NCBI RefSeq assembly: GCF_023369855.1 | Contig: NZ_JAMBPP010000001.1 | Location: 124,001 to 188,000, forward strand | DNA length: 64,000 bases | Reading direction: 5' to 3' | DNA from: Actinotalea alkalitolerans | Lineage (GTDB): Bacteria; Actinomycetota; Actinomycetes; Actinomycetales; Cellulomonadaceae | Shown here: piece after piece, positions 55,425 through 63,735 of the stretch | How positions within the stretch are numbered: position 1 is the first letter of the stretch | Layout: each line of letters opens with the position of its first letter | Notes under the pieces: model-generated | What the model was told of the DNA's origin: nothing | Databases searched by the model: none | The model's input: only the letters and a program-made list of their open reading frames with translations | Made by a program: the position numbers and the translations under genes

Positions 55425-55465
55425 GTAAGGCCCCTGGCCTGCGGAGACGCGGCCGGGGGCCTTAC
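55425..55465. terminator. Terminator after tRNA-Pro
   Basis: GTAAGGCCCCTGGCC (55425–55439) pairs with GGCCGGGGGCCTTAC (55451–55465), with one mismatch, around an 11-nt loop, then CTCTT. It terminates the tRNA and may also stop minus-strand transcription from the integrase gene. Confidence 0.85.
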
Positions 55466-55502
55466 CTCTTCCTGCTGCTGCCAGCGCTTGGCCGGCGGCG
55501 AA

Positions 55503-56642
55503 TCACCCCGAAATCACCCCCAGCGTCGGGGCAGGCGCAGCGGAGTCGTTGAGCAGCTGCAGCGCGGAGCGGTCGGCGGAGTCGCCGAGGTGGTGCAGGT
55601 AGCGCGCGGTGATCTCGACGGAGCTGTGACCCAGCCACGCCTGCACGGTCGTCAGCGGCACGCCGCGCACGATCCACTCGCAGGCGGCGGTGTGCCGCAG
55701 GTCGTGCAAGGTTCGGCCCTGGCCGGCCTCGCTCCAGTGGGTCTGCCGGACGAACGTCGAACGGTGGAGCTGTCCGCCGCCGGGGCCGGTGAGCAGCAGA
55801 GCGCCGGGGCCCTTGCCTGCGGCGAAGCGGCGGAGCACGGGCACCAGCGCGTCGGGCACGGGAACCCGACGACCCCGGCCCGACTTCGGGGTCTTGGCCG
55901 CGGCCGTCCCCTCGGGCTGGTTCCGGACGACGCGCAGCATAGGCATCGGCACCTCGATGAAGTCGCTGACGAGCATCGCCCTGGCCTCACCCCAGCGGAT
56001 GCCGGTGCGCCCGAGGACGTTCACGAGATCGGCGTAGACCTGGCCGGCTTCGGCAACCTTCGCCAGCACCTCCTCGAACTCCTGGGCCGGCAGGGGGCGC
56101 ATGTCCTCGCGGGCTCGACGGTCCTTCGGCGGCGGTGCGGACTTGACCGGGTTGACGGCGACGTAGCCCTCGGCGACGCACCAGGCGAAGAACGACGACA
56201 GCGACTCGCGGTGGCGCTTGACCGAGGTCGGCGCCAGCCCGCGCGCGAGCAGGCCGTCCTGCCATGCGCTGATGGCTGTGCCGGTCACCTTGCCGACGTG
56301 GAGCTTGCGGAGCCAGATCGGCAGGATCGTCTCGGTCCCGGTCCTGCCCGACCGCTGTCCGGGGGTAGGCATGAGGTAGCGGTCGGTGTTCAGCGTGGTG
56401 CGGCTGACCCGGCCCTCCCGCTCCTGGAGCCAGTCGGCCAGGAGCACCTCGACAGCGACCTTGCCACGGCTCGGGTCGTAGCCGTGCTCGTCGAACGCTC
56501 CGCGTTGCCGACGCTCCCACTCGGTCGCCGCCCGCTTGGTCTCGAAACGGCGGGTGGTGACGACGAGGCCACCGATCTTCAGGCGGCCCTCCCACTTGTC
56601 ACCTCGTCGCACCGGCACGGGCACCCACTCGCCGCAGCGCAC
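55503..56642 (-). CDS. int: Tyrosine recombinase / integrase of a tRNA-Pro integrated element
   Basis: A 379-residue phage-type integrase. N-terminal AP2-like arm-binding region (GRLKIGGLVVTTRRFETKRA-like), SAM-like core-binding domain (about 80–170), and catalytic domain (about 180–370) with Arg in GRTGIRWGEAR, HDLRH (HxxR), the second His in WLGHSS and nucleophile Tyr in ARYLHHLG. GTG at 56642 is chosen by homology; the frame is open further upstream but overlaps the excisionase gene. It reads toward the tRNA-Pro 86 bp away, the usual layout of an attL end. Confidence 0.93.
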   Translation of the reverse strand: MRCGEWVPVPVRRGDKWEGRLKIGGLVVTTRRFETKRAATEWERRQRGAFDEHGYDPSRGKVAVEVLLADWLQEREGRVSRTTLNTDRYLMPTPGQRSGRTGTETILPIWLRKLHVGKVTGTAISAWQDGLLARGLAPTSVKRHRESLSSFFAWCVAEGYVAVNPVKSAPPPKDRRAREDMRPLPAQEFEEVLAKVAEAGQVYADLVNVLGRTGIRWGEARAMLVSDFIEVPMPMLRVVRNQPEGTAAAKTPKSGRGRRVPVPDALVPVLRRFAAGKGPGALLLTGPGGGQLHRSTFVRQTHWSEAGQGRTLHDLRHTAACEWIVRGVPLTTVQAWLGHSSVEITARYLHHLGDSADRSALQLLNDSAAPAPTLGVISG

Positions 56643-56850
56643 GTGGCCGAGCCGCAGAGCGCCCGGCCAGCCACCGCTCGACGTCCGACGCCCGGTAGCG
56701 CGGCACACCCTCGGAGAGCCAGTAGACGTCGGGGCCCTCGAACGACTGGCGCCAGCGCACCAGCGTCGACTTGGAGACGGCCAGCCATGCCGCGACCTCC
56801 TGCGTGCGCAGGAGCCTGTCGCCTGCATCCACCGTGTGCGTTTCCCTCAT
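56599..56850 (-). CDS. xis: Excisionase-like MerR/AlpA HTH protein
   Basis: An 83-residue DNA-binding protein. The winged HTH reads LLRTQEVAAWLAVSKSTLVRWR, then VPRYRASDVERWLAG near 50–65, like excisionase/AlpA-family proteins. GAGGTG precedes the ATG. It overlaps the integrase start by 44 bases, so xis–int are co-transcribed. Likely directs excision of the element; activity is inferred. Confidence 0.85.
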   Translation of the reverse strand: MRETHTVDAGDRLLRTQEVAAWLAVSKSTLVRWRQSFEGPDVYWLSEGVPRYRASDVERWLAGRSAARPRALRRVGARAGATR

Positions 56851-56869
56851 GACCACACCTCGTGTTCTC

Positions 56870-56919
56870 GCGGGTACACGCGATTGAATCACGCGCGGAG
56901 ACGTATCGGCAAGTACATG
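56870..56919. promoter_or_regulatory. Element-specific repeated motif in the xis / HTH divergent region
   Basis: GCGGGTACACGCGAT (56870–56884) matches GCAAGTACACGCGAT (63721–63735, before the relaxase gene) at 13 of 15 positions. GCAAGTACA recurs at 56909–56917, and AGTACACGC at 60874–60882 upstream of the second sigma gene. Recurrence before divergent element genes suggests sites for an element-encoded regulator, perhaps the HTH protein at 56952. Confidence 0.45.
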
Positions 56920-56951
56920 AGGTGGAGTGGAATCTCGCGTAGCCTGGCCGC

Positions 56952-57662
56952 ATGTCGACAGCCCCCCGCCTGCCCGGCGACCAGACCTACGACGGGCTGC
57001 TCGTCCCCGACGACCTGCCCGCTGGCTGGCATCTGCCCAGGCGGTTCCCCGGGGAGCGCCCCGACGACGCCAGCGCAGCGATCGACGCCCTGCTCGGATA
57101 CGACGACCAGACGGTCGAGGATGAGGAACGCCAGGCGCAGCTCGACTCCGAGCAGATCGAGACGCTCGACGGCCGCTGGCGCTACATCGAGCACGCCGCG
57201 ACGCACACTCGCGTGTTCATCAGGCTCCAGCGCCAGCCCTACGCCATCCCTGAGGAGATCCGCATCACCGGGGTCGTCTACCTGCCCTGGCGCCCCGGTG
57301 ACCCGATCACGAGCCAGCTCCTGCGCGAGCTGCCGACGGCTCGCATCGAGGCCGCGATCAACAAGCGACTGTTCGCCACGACACGCACCAGCACCATCTC
57401 GGGCGGCAAGATCGAGCTTCCCAGCGGCCGCAAGGTCGCCGAGCGTGACCTGCTCAAGCCACTCGGCGACCCGAAGCAGACTCCCGACTTCTATGAGCTC
57501 GTCGCACTGCAGCACGGCCGGCTCAGCGTGAATGGCGATGCGAACCCTTCGGCGACCATGGCAGAGCTGAGCGGCGTCGCGCTCAGCACCGCCCAAGGCT
57601 GGGTCGCCAAGGCTCGCGCCCGTGGACTTCTGCCGCCTGGGCGGCGGGGACGAGCCGGTTAG
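56952..57662 (+). CDS. HTH protein of the integrated element
   Basis: A 236-residue protein with no firm family. An acidic N-terminal half (ASAAIDALLGYDDQTVEDEE near 42) precedes a region resembling TRTSTISGGKIELPSG. The C-terminus is a helix-turn-helix of the ATMAELSGVALSTAQGWVAK type with a basic PPGRRGRAG tail, similar to small regulators found beside integrases in actinobacterial elements. TAGCCT lies six bases before the ATG (leaderless). Divergent from xis–int, so it may control excision. Confidence 0.72.
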   Translation: MSTAPRLPGDQTYDGLLVPDDLPAGWHLPRRFPGERPDDASAAIDALLGYDDQTVEDEERQAQLDSEQIETLDGRWRYIEHAATHTRVFIRLQRQPYAIPEEIRITGVVYLPWRPGDPITSQLLRELPTARIEAAINKRLFATTRTSTISGGKIELPSGRKVAERDLLKPLGDPKQTPDFYELVALQHGRLSVNGDANPSATMAELSGVALSTAQGWVAKARARGLLPPGRRGRAG

Positions 57663-57755
57663 CATCCGTGTCTGGCAGTGGCACACCAGGAGGCCGTCTG
57701 CCGCTGGACTTGAACGCGCCGGCGGATCCGCAGGGTGCCCGGGTCGCGCTGGGTG

Positions 57756-58454
57756 CTACTGGCGCTTCTCGACCGTCAGACGCGATGGACCGCCCAGCCC
57801 GTAGCGGGAGGCTCCTGCGTGTGACTGGAGCGCCTGCAAGACGTAGACGTCGTAGTTTCCTGCTGGCAGGCGTGGGTCGGGCGCGTTGGACTCGTTGCCG
57901 CACGAGATGAACTCGACGCGCATCTGCACCCGTTCCTCGGCCAGCATGCGCAAGGTCAAGGCGCTGGGCTCACGGAGGGGCAGCCAGTCGTCGTTTCCCT
58001 GGACGCCGACGATGACTCCCGTTGCGGGGTCGACGGCGACGAACCGAGGCAGCTCGGCTGCCGCCAGGCCGCCCGGTAGGGCACCTGGATCGGTGGAGAT
58101 CGTGATGGCTGCGCTTCCGTCTGCCGCCGTCGCCGCAAGGGTCTGCTGGAGCTCGACAACCGCGCCCGTCGGTGTCCAGCCGGCCTGCTCGGTGGTCAGC
58201 CCGCAGAGGGCCACTCCGACGCCAGGAGAGGCTGGCCGGGGATCAGCGGTTCGCGCGTCGCTCAGTGAGGTAGCAGCCATGGCCACCATCGCCACGATCC
58301 CGAGTCCACCCATGGATCGCGCAGCCAAGCGGGCGACGCGACGGCGCCGAACGACGGTCACCATCTGGGTGACCTGACCACTCAGCCGTTCTCCGGCGAT
58401 GTCGTCAGGGATCCGTCGTGCGACCTGCTCGAGTGCCTCACTGATCTGGGACAT
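57756..58454 (-). CDS. Membrane protein paired with sigma factor (candidate anti-sigma 1)
   Basis: A 232-residue protein with a cytoplasmic N-terminus (1–45, basic end RRRRVARLAARS), one transmembrane span (about 48–66) and an outer domain with two Cys residues (in VALCGLTT and FISCGNES) that could form a disulfide. Its ATG shares one base with the sigma stop (TGATG), so the two are translated as a pair. This is the usual layout for a sigma factor and its membrane anti-sigma, but no zinc-binding HxxxCxxC motif is present. Function is inferred from position. Confidence 0.6.
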   Translation of the reverse strand: MSQISEALEQVARRIPDDIAGERLSGQVTQMVTVVRRRRVARLAARSMGGLGIVAMVAMAATSLSDARTADPRPASPGVGVALCGLTTEQAGWTPTGAVVELQQTLAATAADGSAAITISTDPGALPGGLAAAELPRFVAVDPATGVIVGVQGNDDWLPLREPSALTLRMLAEERVQMRVEFISCGNESNAPDPRLPAGNYDVYVLQALQSHAGASRYGLGGPSRLTVEKRQ

Positions 58455-59050
58455 CAGAACCTTCCCCGCTTCGAGTCGATCCCGACCACCTCGACGACCT
58501 CGGTGCTCAGCTCGGTGAGAATCTCCGTGGGCGTCAGCGAGACGCCGTTCCGGTCGTCGGTGTCAGCGAGGCCAAGAACCGAGGTGATCTCCTTGGTCGC
58601 GTCGCTCAGGTACCTCTTCACAGCTCCCTGGCTCAGACTCAGCTGGTCCGCGATCATCGGGACGGTCATGTCCTCGTAGTAGCGGAGCACCAGGCACGCC
58701 CTCTGGCGTGGCCGCAGCTTCCACAATGCCGCCTCCACGTCCAAGCGGTCGGCCGCCATCGCTTCGCCGTCACCGCTGCTCGCAGGTGGGTCGAACAGGT
58801 GGCGGACGGCAGCCCAGCGGCGACGCCGTCGGAAGCCGTCGACGTAGGCGTTGAGCATCGCCCTGCGGACGTAGCCCTCCGCGGTCTCGGCATCCAGCTC
58901 ACTCTTGCCCGCGGCGAAGGTGCGGAGCAGTGCGTCCTGCATCAGGTCCTCAGCCTCGCCCCGATCGCCGCAGAGCAAGAACCCATAACGGATCAGCGCC
59001 GTACTGCGGTCCGTGACAAGTCGTTCGAGGGAGATCTGCCACGACGCCAC
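58454..59050 (-). CDS. SigE-family ECF-type RNA polymerase sigma factor 1
   Basis: A 198-residue sigma-70 family factor of the actinobacterial SigE-like group. Region 2 spans about 10–80 with ALIRYGFLLCGDRGEAEDLMQDALLRTF. Region 4 (about 105–155) has LRPRQRACLVLRYYEDMTVPMIADQLSLSQGAVKRYLSDA-type HTH. A C-terminal tail of about 35 residues follows. GTG at 59050 is chosen because GGGAGGCGG precedes it; an earlier ATG has no such site. Coupled to the membrane protein gene downstream. First of three such pairs in the element. Confidence 0.88.
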   Translation of the reverse strand: MASWQISLERLVTDRSTALIRYGFLLCGDRGEAEDLMQDALLRTFAAGKSELDAETAEGYVRRAMLNAYVDGFRRRRRWAAVRHLFDPPASSGDGEAMAADRLDVEAALWKLRPRQRACLVLRYYEDMTVPMIADQLSLSQGAVKRYLSDATKEITSVLGLADTDDRNGVSLTPTEILTELSTEVVEVVGIDSKRGRF

Positions 59051-59239
59051 CGACCGCCTCCCTTCATCCGTGAGGGGCACCGACCGCACCCTTACCCACC
59101 AGTACGACCGGGGCGTCGAAACCGTTGGTCACCAACTTCTGCACTCTGCCTGCTGGCGGTCACCTCATCTGGGCTCGCTGGTAGCCGGAGACCGGTGGTG
59201 GCCCTCGTGGGCTGCGGGCCGCCTGGCGTGCGGCGCGGC

Positions 59240-60223
59240 CTACGGGTTCGAGATTCCGTGCTCCTCGAGGTACACCCGAGCCCGCTCGACCACGGCCTCC
59301 TCCATGCTCCGCAGCTCGGCGTAGTACTCCGCATCCCGCTCGAGGGCGGTCGCCTGCTGTACCGCATCCAGGTCTCCCATGCGCTGGACGAGGTCGACGT
59401 GCTCCTTGCAGGAGACGTCGACCAGTCCGATGCGGATCTGCTCGTCGATCGGGGCCTCGAGGACGGCTGGCGGCAACCACTCCCAGTCCTCCTGCGGTGG
59501 CAGAACCCCGCCGTCGGTGAGGCACTGGTGCCACTCCCCGATGATCGCGCGACCTTCGTCGGTGTCGAACGCGGGTCGCCACCCGATGTCACCGTTCCTG
59601 TGCTTTTCCATCAGTGCGAGGCTGTCGAAGTCCAGGCCCGCGTCGACGAGCGCAGATGTGCACTCGCTCGCCGCTTCGGACTCGCCGTCGTCCGGTGGCC
59701 GTGGGTCCTGGGTCTCGGCGTGGTGCTCCAGCAGAGGTCCGTACCCGTTCTGCCGCACGTCACTCTCCTGCCACATGCCGTAGGGCAGGCTCTCCCATCG
59801 TTGCTCCGGGACCAGCCCCTCGAACTCCCAGAGCTCGCCGAAGCCCCGCTCGCCCATGCAGGTCGAGAAGAAGTGGAGGTACGCCGTCCGGGTGACTGCC
59901 GAGTCGTGCGGATCCAGACCCACCTCGTCCATCGGCAGCGTGATCGTGCCGGCCTCGTGGTCGACCGCGGCGCGAGCGGGCGGTGCGGTCGTCTCCGTCG
60001 GCGACGGCACAGCCGGTGCCACGGGGGCCGGGTCCGGGATCAGGGCACCGGCGACCGGGTAGGCGCCGAGGGTGATCGCCAGCACGGCTCCCACGGTCCC
60101 TGCCTTGCGAGCGAGGCGGCGCCGTCGGCCGGCCAGCAGCACGCCGGCGCGGTCGACCGCCACGGGCGGCTCGGCGTCGGCGAGCCGACGCAGCCGGGCC
60201 AGGATCACGTCGTCGTCCATCAC
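59240..60223 (-). CDS. Membrane protein paired with sigma factor (candidate anti-sigma 2)
   Basis: A 327-residue protein with a short cytoplasmic part (1–38, RRRRLARK), one transmembrane span (about 40–62) and a large acidic outer domain with Cys residues in FFSTCMGERGFGELWEFEG, SECTSALV, HQCLTDGG and DVSCKEHVDL, suggesting two disulfides. The start overlaps the sigma stop (GTG at 60223 giving GTGA, or ATG at 60220). It lacks a known anti-sigma motif. The outer domain may sense an envelope signal, by analogy only. Confidence 0.6.
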   Translation of the reverse strand: MMDDDVILARLRRLADAEPPVAVDRAGVLLAGRRRRLARKAGTVGAVLAITLGAYPVAGALIPDPAPVAPAVPSPTETTAPPARAAVDHEAGTITLPMDEVGLDPHDSAVTRTAYLHFFSTCMGERGFGELWEFEGLVPEQRWESLPYGMWQESDVRQNGYGPLLEHHAETQDPRPPDDGESEAASECTSALVDAGLDFDSLALMEKHRNGDIGWRPAFDTDEGRAIIGEWHQCLTDGGVLPPQEDWEWLPPAVLEAPIDEQIRIGLVDVSCKEHVDLVQRMGDLDAVQQATALERDAEYYAELRSMEEAVVERARVYLEEHGISNP

Positions 60224-60849
60224 TTCTCCTCCTCGTGCCGGACGGCGACGCCGTCGGCCTCACCCAGCAGCTCGCGGAGCTGGCGCAGCCCTCGCGATCC
60301 CGCCGACTTCACTGCACCGACGGACACGTTGAGGTCGTCGGCCACCTGCTGCTCGGAGAGGTCCAGCACGTAGCGCAACACCACGACGCGTCGACGCTGG
60401 GCGCTGAGCCGGGCCAGGGCCCAGACCAGGACCTCTCGTTCGGCGTGCTCGTGCTCGTGCCCGGACCCGTGCGCGCTGAACGCACGGGGTGCGGTGGGCT
60501 CGGTCATGTCCTCGGGCGCCACCAGGTCCTCCCGCCGCCCCCGCCGCCACATGTCGATCCGCGCGTTGGCGAGCGTTCGCCGCGCGTAGGCCATGGGGTC
60601 GGTCGCCCGGGCCCGGGGCCAGGCGACGTACGTCCGGACGAGCGTCTGCTGGACGAGCTCCTCCGCCCGATGGGCATCGCCGCACAGCAACCACGCCGTC
60701 CGGGCGAGCAGCGGCTCGGCCTCGACCATGAATGCGGAGAACTCCTCGTCACGGGTCCACCGAAGGCGCGCACCGGCGGAGGGGTGCGCGACCACCGGCA
60801 TGTCGGAGACGACTGGCACGTCTTCGACGCCCACCGGTACCCCCTTCAT
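60220..60849 (-). CDS. SigE-family ECF-type RNA polymerase sigma factor 2
   Basis: A 209-residue sigma factor. Region 2 (about 35–105): FMVEAEPLLARTAWLLCGDAHRAEELVQQTLVRTYVAW, then ARRTLANARIDMWRRGRRED. Region 4 (about 140–190): LSAQRRRVVVLRYVLDLSEQQVADDLNVSVGAVKS. A His/Glu-rich linker (HGSGHEHEHAE) lies between them. ATG at 60849 is used; GTG at 60834 preceded by AAGGGGG is also possible. Overlaps its partner membrane protein gene. Upstream region contains AGTACACGC, part of the element motif. Confidence 0.9.
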   Translation of the reverse strand: MKGVPVGVEDVPVVSDMPVVAHPSAGARLRWTRDEEFSAFMVEAEPLLARTAWLLCGDAHRAEELVQQTLVRTYVAWPRARATDPMAYARRTLANARIDMWRRGRREDLVAPEDMTEPTAPRAFSAHGSGHEHEHAEREVLVWALARLSAQRRRVVVLRYVLDLSEQQVADDLNVSVGAVKSAGSRGLRQLRELLGEADGVAVRHEEEK

Positions 60850-60963
60850 GACCTCACCAAGACCAACATGCCTAGTACACGCACAAGGCGCCCATGAGGT
60901 TGCCTGAAGGCATCACCAACCCCAACGGCATCGTGCGGACACCGCGCCGACGCCAACAGTCCA

Positions 60964-61212
60964 GGCCATGGCCAGCCTTGGACAGCGCGCAGACCCAAGC
61001 GTTCACTGCCGCTGGCCTACGAGGCGCTGCTACAACATCGCGTCAAGCGCACGCGCCTCGGCTACGGTCGCGAGGCAGCAGGTTGGGCCGACATCGACGT
61101 GCCGGAGCGCGGCCAGATCCGGGCGAGCGTAGCCGCCCTCAACGCGGCTGTGACCGGGGAGTGGAGGATGTCAACATCTGGGGGCGCTCGAGGCTTGAGG
61201 GGACATGACTGA
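60964..61212 (+). pseudogene. Possible remnant of a coding sequence
   Basis: The 355-nt gap between the second and third sigma genes holds no intact gene. One frame, open from before 60967 to a TGA at 61210, reads like true protein from about 61000: LPLAYEALLQHRVKRTRLGY, then GWADIDVPERGQIRAS. It has no credible start and ends inside the next sigma gene's start region. It may be the tail of a gene cut by an earlier rearrangement. No family recognised. Confidence 0.3.
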
Positions 61213-61714
61213 TCCACCGAGTGGAGCGGCGCGAGTCGACTTCGAGACCTGGTATCGCGCCGAGTTCCCGCGGGTCAGCGGAGCGATGGCTCTGGCAACG
61301 GGCAATCCCGGGCTCGGGGAGGAGGCTGCAGCGGAGTCCTTCGCACTCGCGCTGCTGCATTGGTCCAGGGTCGGCGCGATGGACTCACCCGGGGGCTGGG
61401 TCTACGCGACCGCACTCAACCAGGTCCGCCGGTCCTGGCGACGTCAGCAGCTGGAAGCCCGCTACCTGCAGCGCTGCCGTCCAGAGGACGTACCCGCTCC
61501 CCGGGAACCGGATACCGCCTTGTGGCGGGCGGTCGCTGGACTCAGCGCGAGAGCCCGGACTGCAGTCTCGCTGCGGTACGTGGCGGATCTCAGCGAGGCG
61601 GAGATCGCCGCTGCCATGAACATCACCCGAGGCACCGTCGCCACGACCCTGTCGAGAGCACGCAAGCAACTGGCAGAGCAGTTGCGGCCCGCCCTGAACG
61701 GAGACCTGAGATGA
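61205..61714 (+). CDS. SigE-family ECF-type RNA polymerase sigma factor 3
   Basis: A 169-residue sigma factor, shorter than the other two. Region 2 (about 10–75): FETWYRAEFPRVSGAMALATG then EEAAAESFALALLHWSRVG and ATALNQVRRSWRRQQLEARY. Region 4 (about 105–155): LSARARTAVSLRYVADLSEAEIAAAMNITRGTVATTLSRARKQL-type HTH. GAGGGGAC precedes the ATG. Oriented opposite to the other two sigma genes and overlapping its own partner (ATGA). Confidence 0.88.
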   Translation: MTDPPSGAARVDFETWYRAEFPRVSGAMALATGNPGLGEEAAAESFALALLHWSRVGAMDSPGGWVYATALNQVRRSWRRQQLEARYLQRCRPEDVPAPREPDTALWRAVAGLSARARTAVSLRYVADLSEAEIAAAMNITRGTVATTLSRARKQLAEQLRPALNGDLR

Positions 61715-62634
61715 CCGACGAACTCCTCCGCGACCTGGCGGACGTCGCGGACGTTCCCACCCGCCCGGTAGCCCAGATCCAGGCCCGAGCGCGACAACTG
61801 AGGGTCCGACGTCGCCGCTCCCGCTCCGCCGCCGCGGCTGTGACACTCAGCGGGGCCCTGGTGATGGCGAGCGTGATCGGCTTCGGCCCAGGACCGAGCG
61901 GCTCATCGAGTGCCACCGCCTCCCAGGTGCTCATCGCCGCGGGGGCGGCTGCCGGGGAACAACCAGGCGGCTGGCCTGAAGCCACCTACTGGTACGTCGC
62001 ATCCGAGATCCAGTACACCGGTGAGGACCCATACCGTCGCCAGAGCTGGATCCCGCGCGACCCCGTCCTGGAGGGCGCCCTGCAGGACCCTGGCGTCTTT
62101 GGTCCCGACGCGAGTCTCGGAGCAGACGGCGTCCATACCGGCTCGCTCGGCCCGACGTGGTTCCACGCCGGCGGAGCGATCGACTGGGCCGGGCTCTACG
62201 CCCTGCCGACGGATCCGGTCGAACTCGAACGCATCTTGCGCAGCGACTACAACCCCGACGGCGCCAGTGAGAACGAACAGCTGTGGGAGAGCGTCAAGTC
62301 ACTCCTGGTCGGCACACCCGCACCGCCGGCCCTCCGCCAAGCCCTGTGGGAGGTGACCGCGACCATCCCCGGAGTGGAGTTGACCGGCCGTGTGACGGAC
62401 GCCGCCGGACGACCTGGGATCGCAGTCGAACGAGATGACCGCGCCAACGGCCGTCAGATGGAACGCCTCGTTGTCGACCCCGACGAGGGTCGACTCCTGC
62501 AGATCGAGCAGTACACGCAAGACGGCGTCCTGGCGTGGCGCATGACCCTCTTGGAGCAGCGACCCGCCGACACAGCACCCGAGACAGACCCCCCCATCTG
62601 CGGACCGGGATCTGAGCCCCATCGAAGCTGCTGA
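61711..62634 (+). CDS. Membrane protein paired with sigma factor (candidate anti-sigma 3)
   Basis: A 307-residue protein: cytoplasmic N-terminus (1–40) ending in RVRRRRSRS, one transmembrane span (about 42–60), and a periplasm-facing domain of about 240 residues that resembles CU044_5270-type anti-sigma-associated domains (EATYWYVASEIQYTGEDPYRR; RLLQIEQYTQDGVLAWRMTL). The C-terminal two Cys (PPICGPG, HRSC) may pair. ATG overlaps the sigma stop. The domain type is a tentative match from memory. Role as anti-sigma is inferred from coupling. Confidence 0.6.
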   Translation: MTDELLRDLADVADVPTRPVAQIQARARQLRVRRRRSRSAAAAVTLSGALVMASVIGFGPGPSGSSSATASQVLIAAGAAAGEQPGGWPEATYWYVASEIQYTGEDPYRRQSWIPRDPVLEGALQDPGVFGPDASLGADGVHTGSLGPTWFHAGGAIDWAGLYALPTDPVELERILRSDYNPDGASENEQLWESVKSLLVGTPAPPALRQALWEVTATIPGVELTGRVTDAAGRPGIAVERDDRANGRQMERLVVDPDEGRLLQIEQYTQDGVLAWRMTLLEQRPADTAPETDPPICGPGSEPHRSC

Positions 62635-62759
62635 TAGCGGCAGCCGCTCGCGCACTCCTCGGCTGGCCCAAGCTTCGCGTCCGCGAGGTAGTCATCATTT
62701 TTCGGTCGCCGAAGAACGGACGGGCGGCGGCAGATCCGTGCACGACCCTCGACGAACTC

Positions 62760-63140
62760 TCAGACGATGGCGTCGGCCTTCATGAAGATCTTCTCGATCT
62801 CGTCGGTGAGGACGGCGGTGTACTGCTGGGCCATCTCGACCCCGAGGGTGCGGTGGCACGCTCGAAGCAGGCGTCCTCGAGCCGCTTCACGAACTCGTCG
62901 CCCGCCATGTCGCCCGGCGGGGCGACCTCCCACCAGGTGAACGGCGCCGACGGCAGGCCGACGTCGGCGAGGTCCTCGGGGGTCTTCGCGACTGTTCGTC
63001 GTCGGCGGTCCCGTCGGCCTCCGTGCAGATCTCGGCGACCCGGCGAAGCACCGGGGGCACAACGTGCGGCCGAGCACGCCCCGGGCCGGCGCGGTAGGCG
63101 ACGATCGCGCACTGGTACCGCGTCGTGTGATCGTGCTCGG
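62760..63140 (-). pseudogene. Frameshifted remnant gene
   Basis: Three successive minus-strand frames read like one protein: RYQCAIVAYRAGPGRARPHV to EICTEADG (about 63120–62995), then AKTPEDLADVGLPSAPFTWW to VKRLEDACFERA (about 63010–62850), then LGVEMAQQYTAVLTDEIEKI to the TGA at 62760. Two frameshifts, near 63005 and 62855, break it, and no start is present. The parent function is not recognised; it may be an element gene in decay, unless the shifts are sequencing errors. Confidence 0.55.
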
Positions 63141-63158
63141 GTTGCCGTGGGTAGGCAA

Positions 63159-63623
63159 CTACTGACGGGCGGTGATGACGTAGTCGGCGTAGAAGCCCTC
63201 GCCGGTCTCGTTCGAGACGTCGAGCGTCACCTGGAAGTCGTCGGATCTGAGTTCGGCGTAGTTCCAGGCGGGTCGAGTCGGGTCGGTCTCCTCCTGGTCG
63301 ACAGCGAACCCAGCGGCGGTGAGGGCGGCGACGGCGAGCGGGTAGCCGTCCGCTCCGGCGTCGTTCAGCTGGAGCATGACCCGCCAGCTTGAACCGTCTG
63401 AGTTCAGCTCGGCCCGCAGGATGCGTTCGACGAGGATCGGGACGTCGCGAGGGAGCGCCGACGGGTCGACGGCGGTCCACAAGTCGGGCGTCTCCGCTGC
63501 GGTTGGCGAAGCGGTCTGGATGACCGTCATGGTCTCCGTCGGTGCGGGAGCCTCGTTCCCACAGCCAGCGAGAGCGACGCCACCGGCGACGACCACAACC
63601 GCGAAGGCAATCGCACCTCTCAT
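63159..63623 (-). CDS. Small lipoprotein of the integrated element
   Basis: A 154-residue predicted lipoprotein. The signal peptide MRGAIAFAVVVVAGGVALAGC has lipobox LAGC with the lipidated Cys at 21, followed by a Pro/Thr-rich linker and a domain of about 110 residues containing SSWRVMLQLNDAGADGYPLA and DDFQVTLDVSNETGEGFYADYVI. Family not recognised. The start is taken at the signal peptide; the frame upstream is not coding. Surface exposure on an element would fit an exclusion or entry role, but nothing proves it. Confidence 0.68.
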   Translation of the reverse strand: MRGAIAFAVVVVAGGVALAGCGNEAPAPTETMTVIQTASPTAAETPDLWTAVDPSALPRDVPILVERILRAELNSDGSSWRVMLQLNDAGADGYPLAVAALTAAGFAVDQEETDPTRPAWNYAELRSDDFQVTLDVSNETGEGFYADYVITARQ

Positions 63624-63720
63624 CGATCGATGATCGCAGAGTGGACGCACTCGTGTTGCCTCTCGCCCGCGCCTCGACAGCCAACCTGACGCGAATGGAC
63701 GTATGCTACCTTCGATAGTT

Positions 63721-63735
63721 GCAAGTACACGCGAT
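63721..63735. promoter_or_regulatory. Repeated element motif upstream of the relaxase gene
   Basis: GCAAGTACACGCGAT at the start of the relaxase gene region; near-copy of the sequence at 56870. It lies at the translation start itself, so a bound protein would block transcription or initiation. Confidence 0.45.

Noticed and set aside
57668-57910. An 80-codon plus-strand frame after the HTH gene
   Set aside because: It overlaps the end of the sigma-partner gene antisense and has no support.
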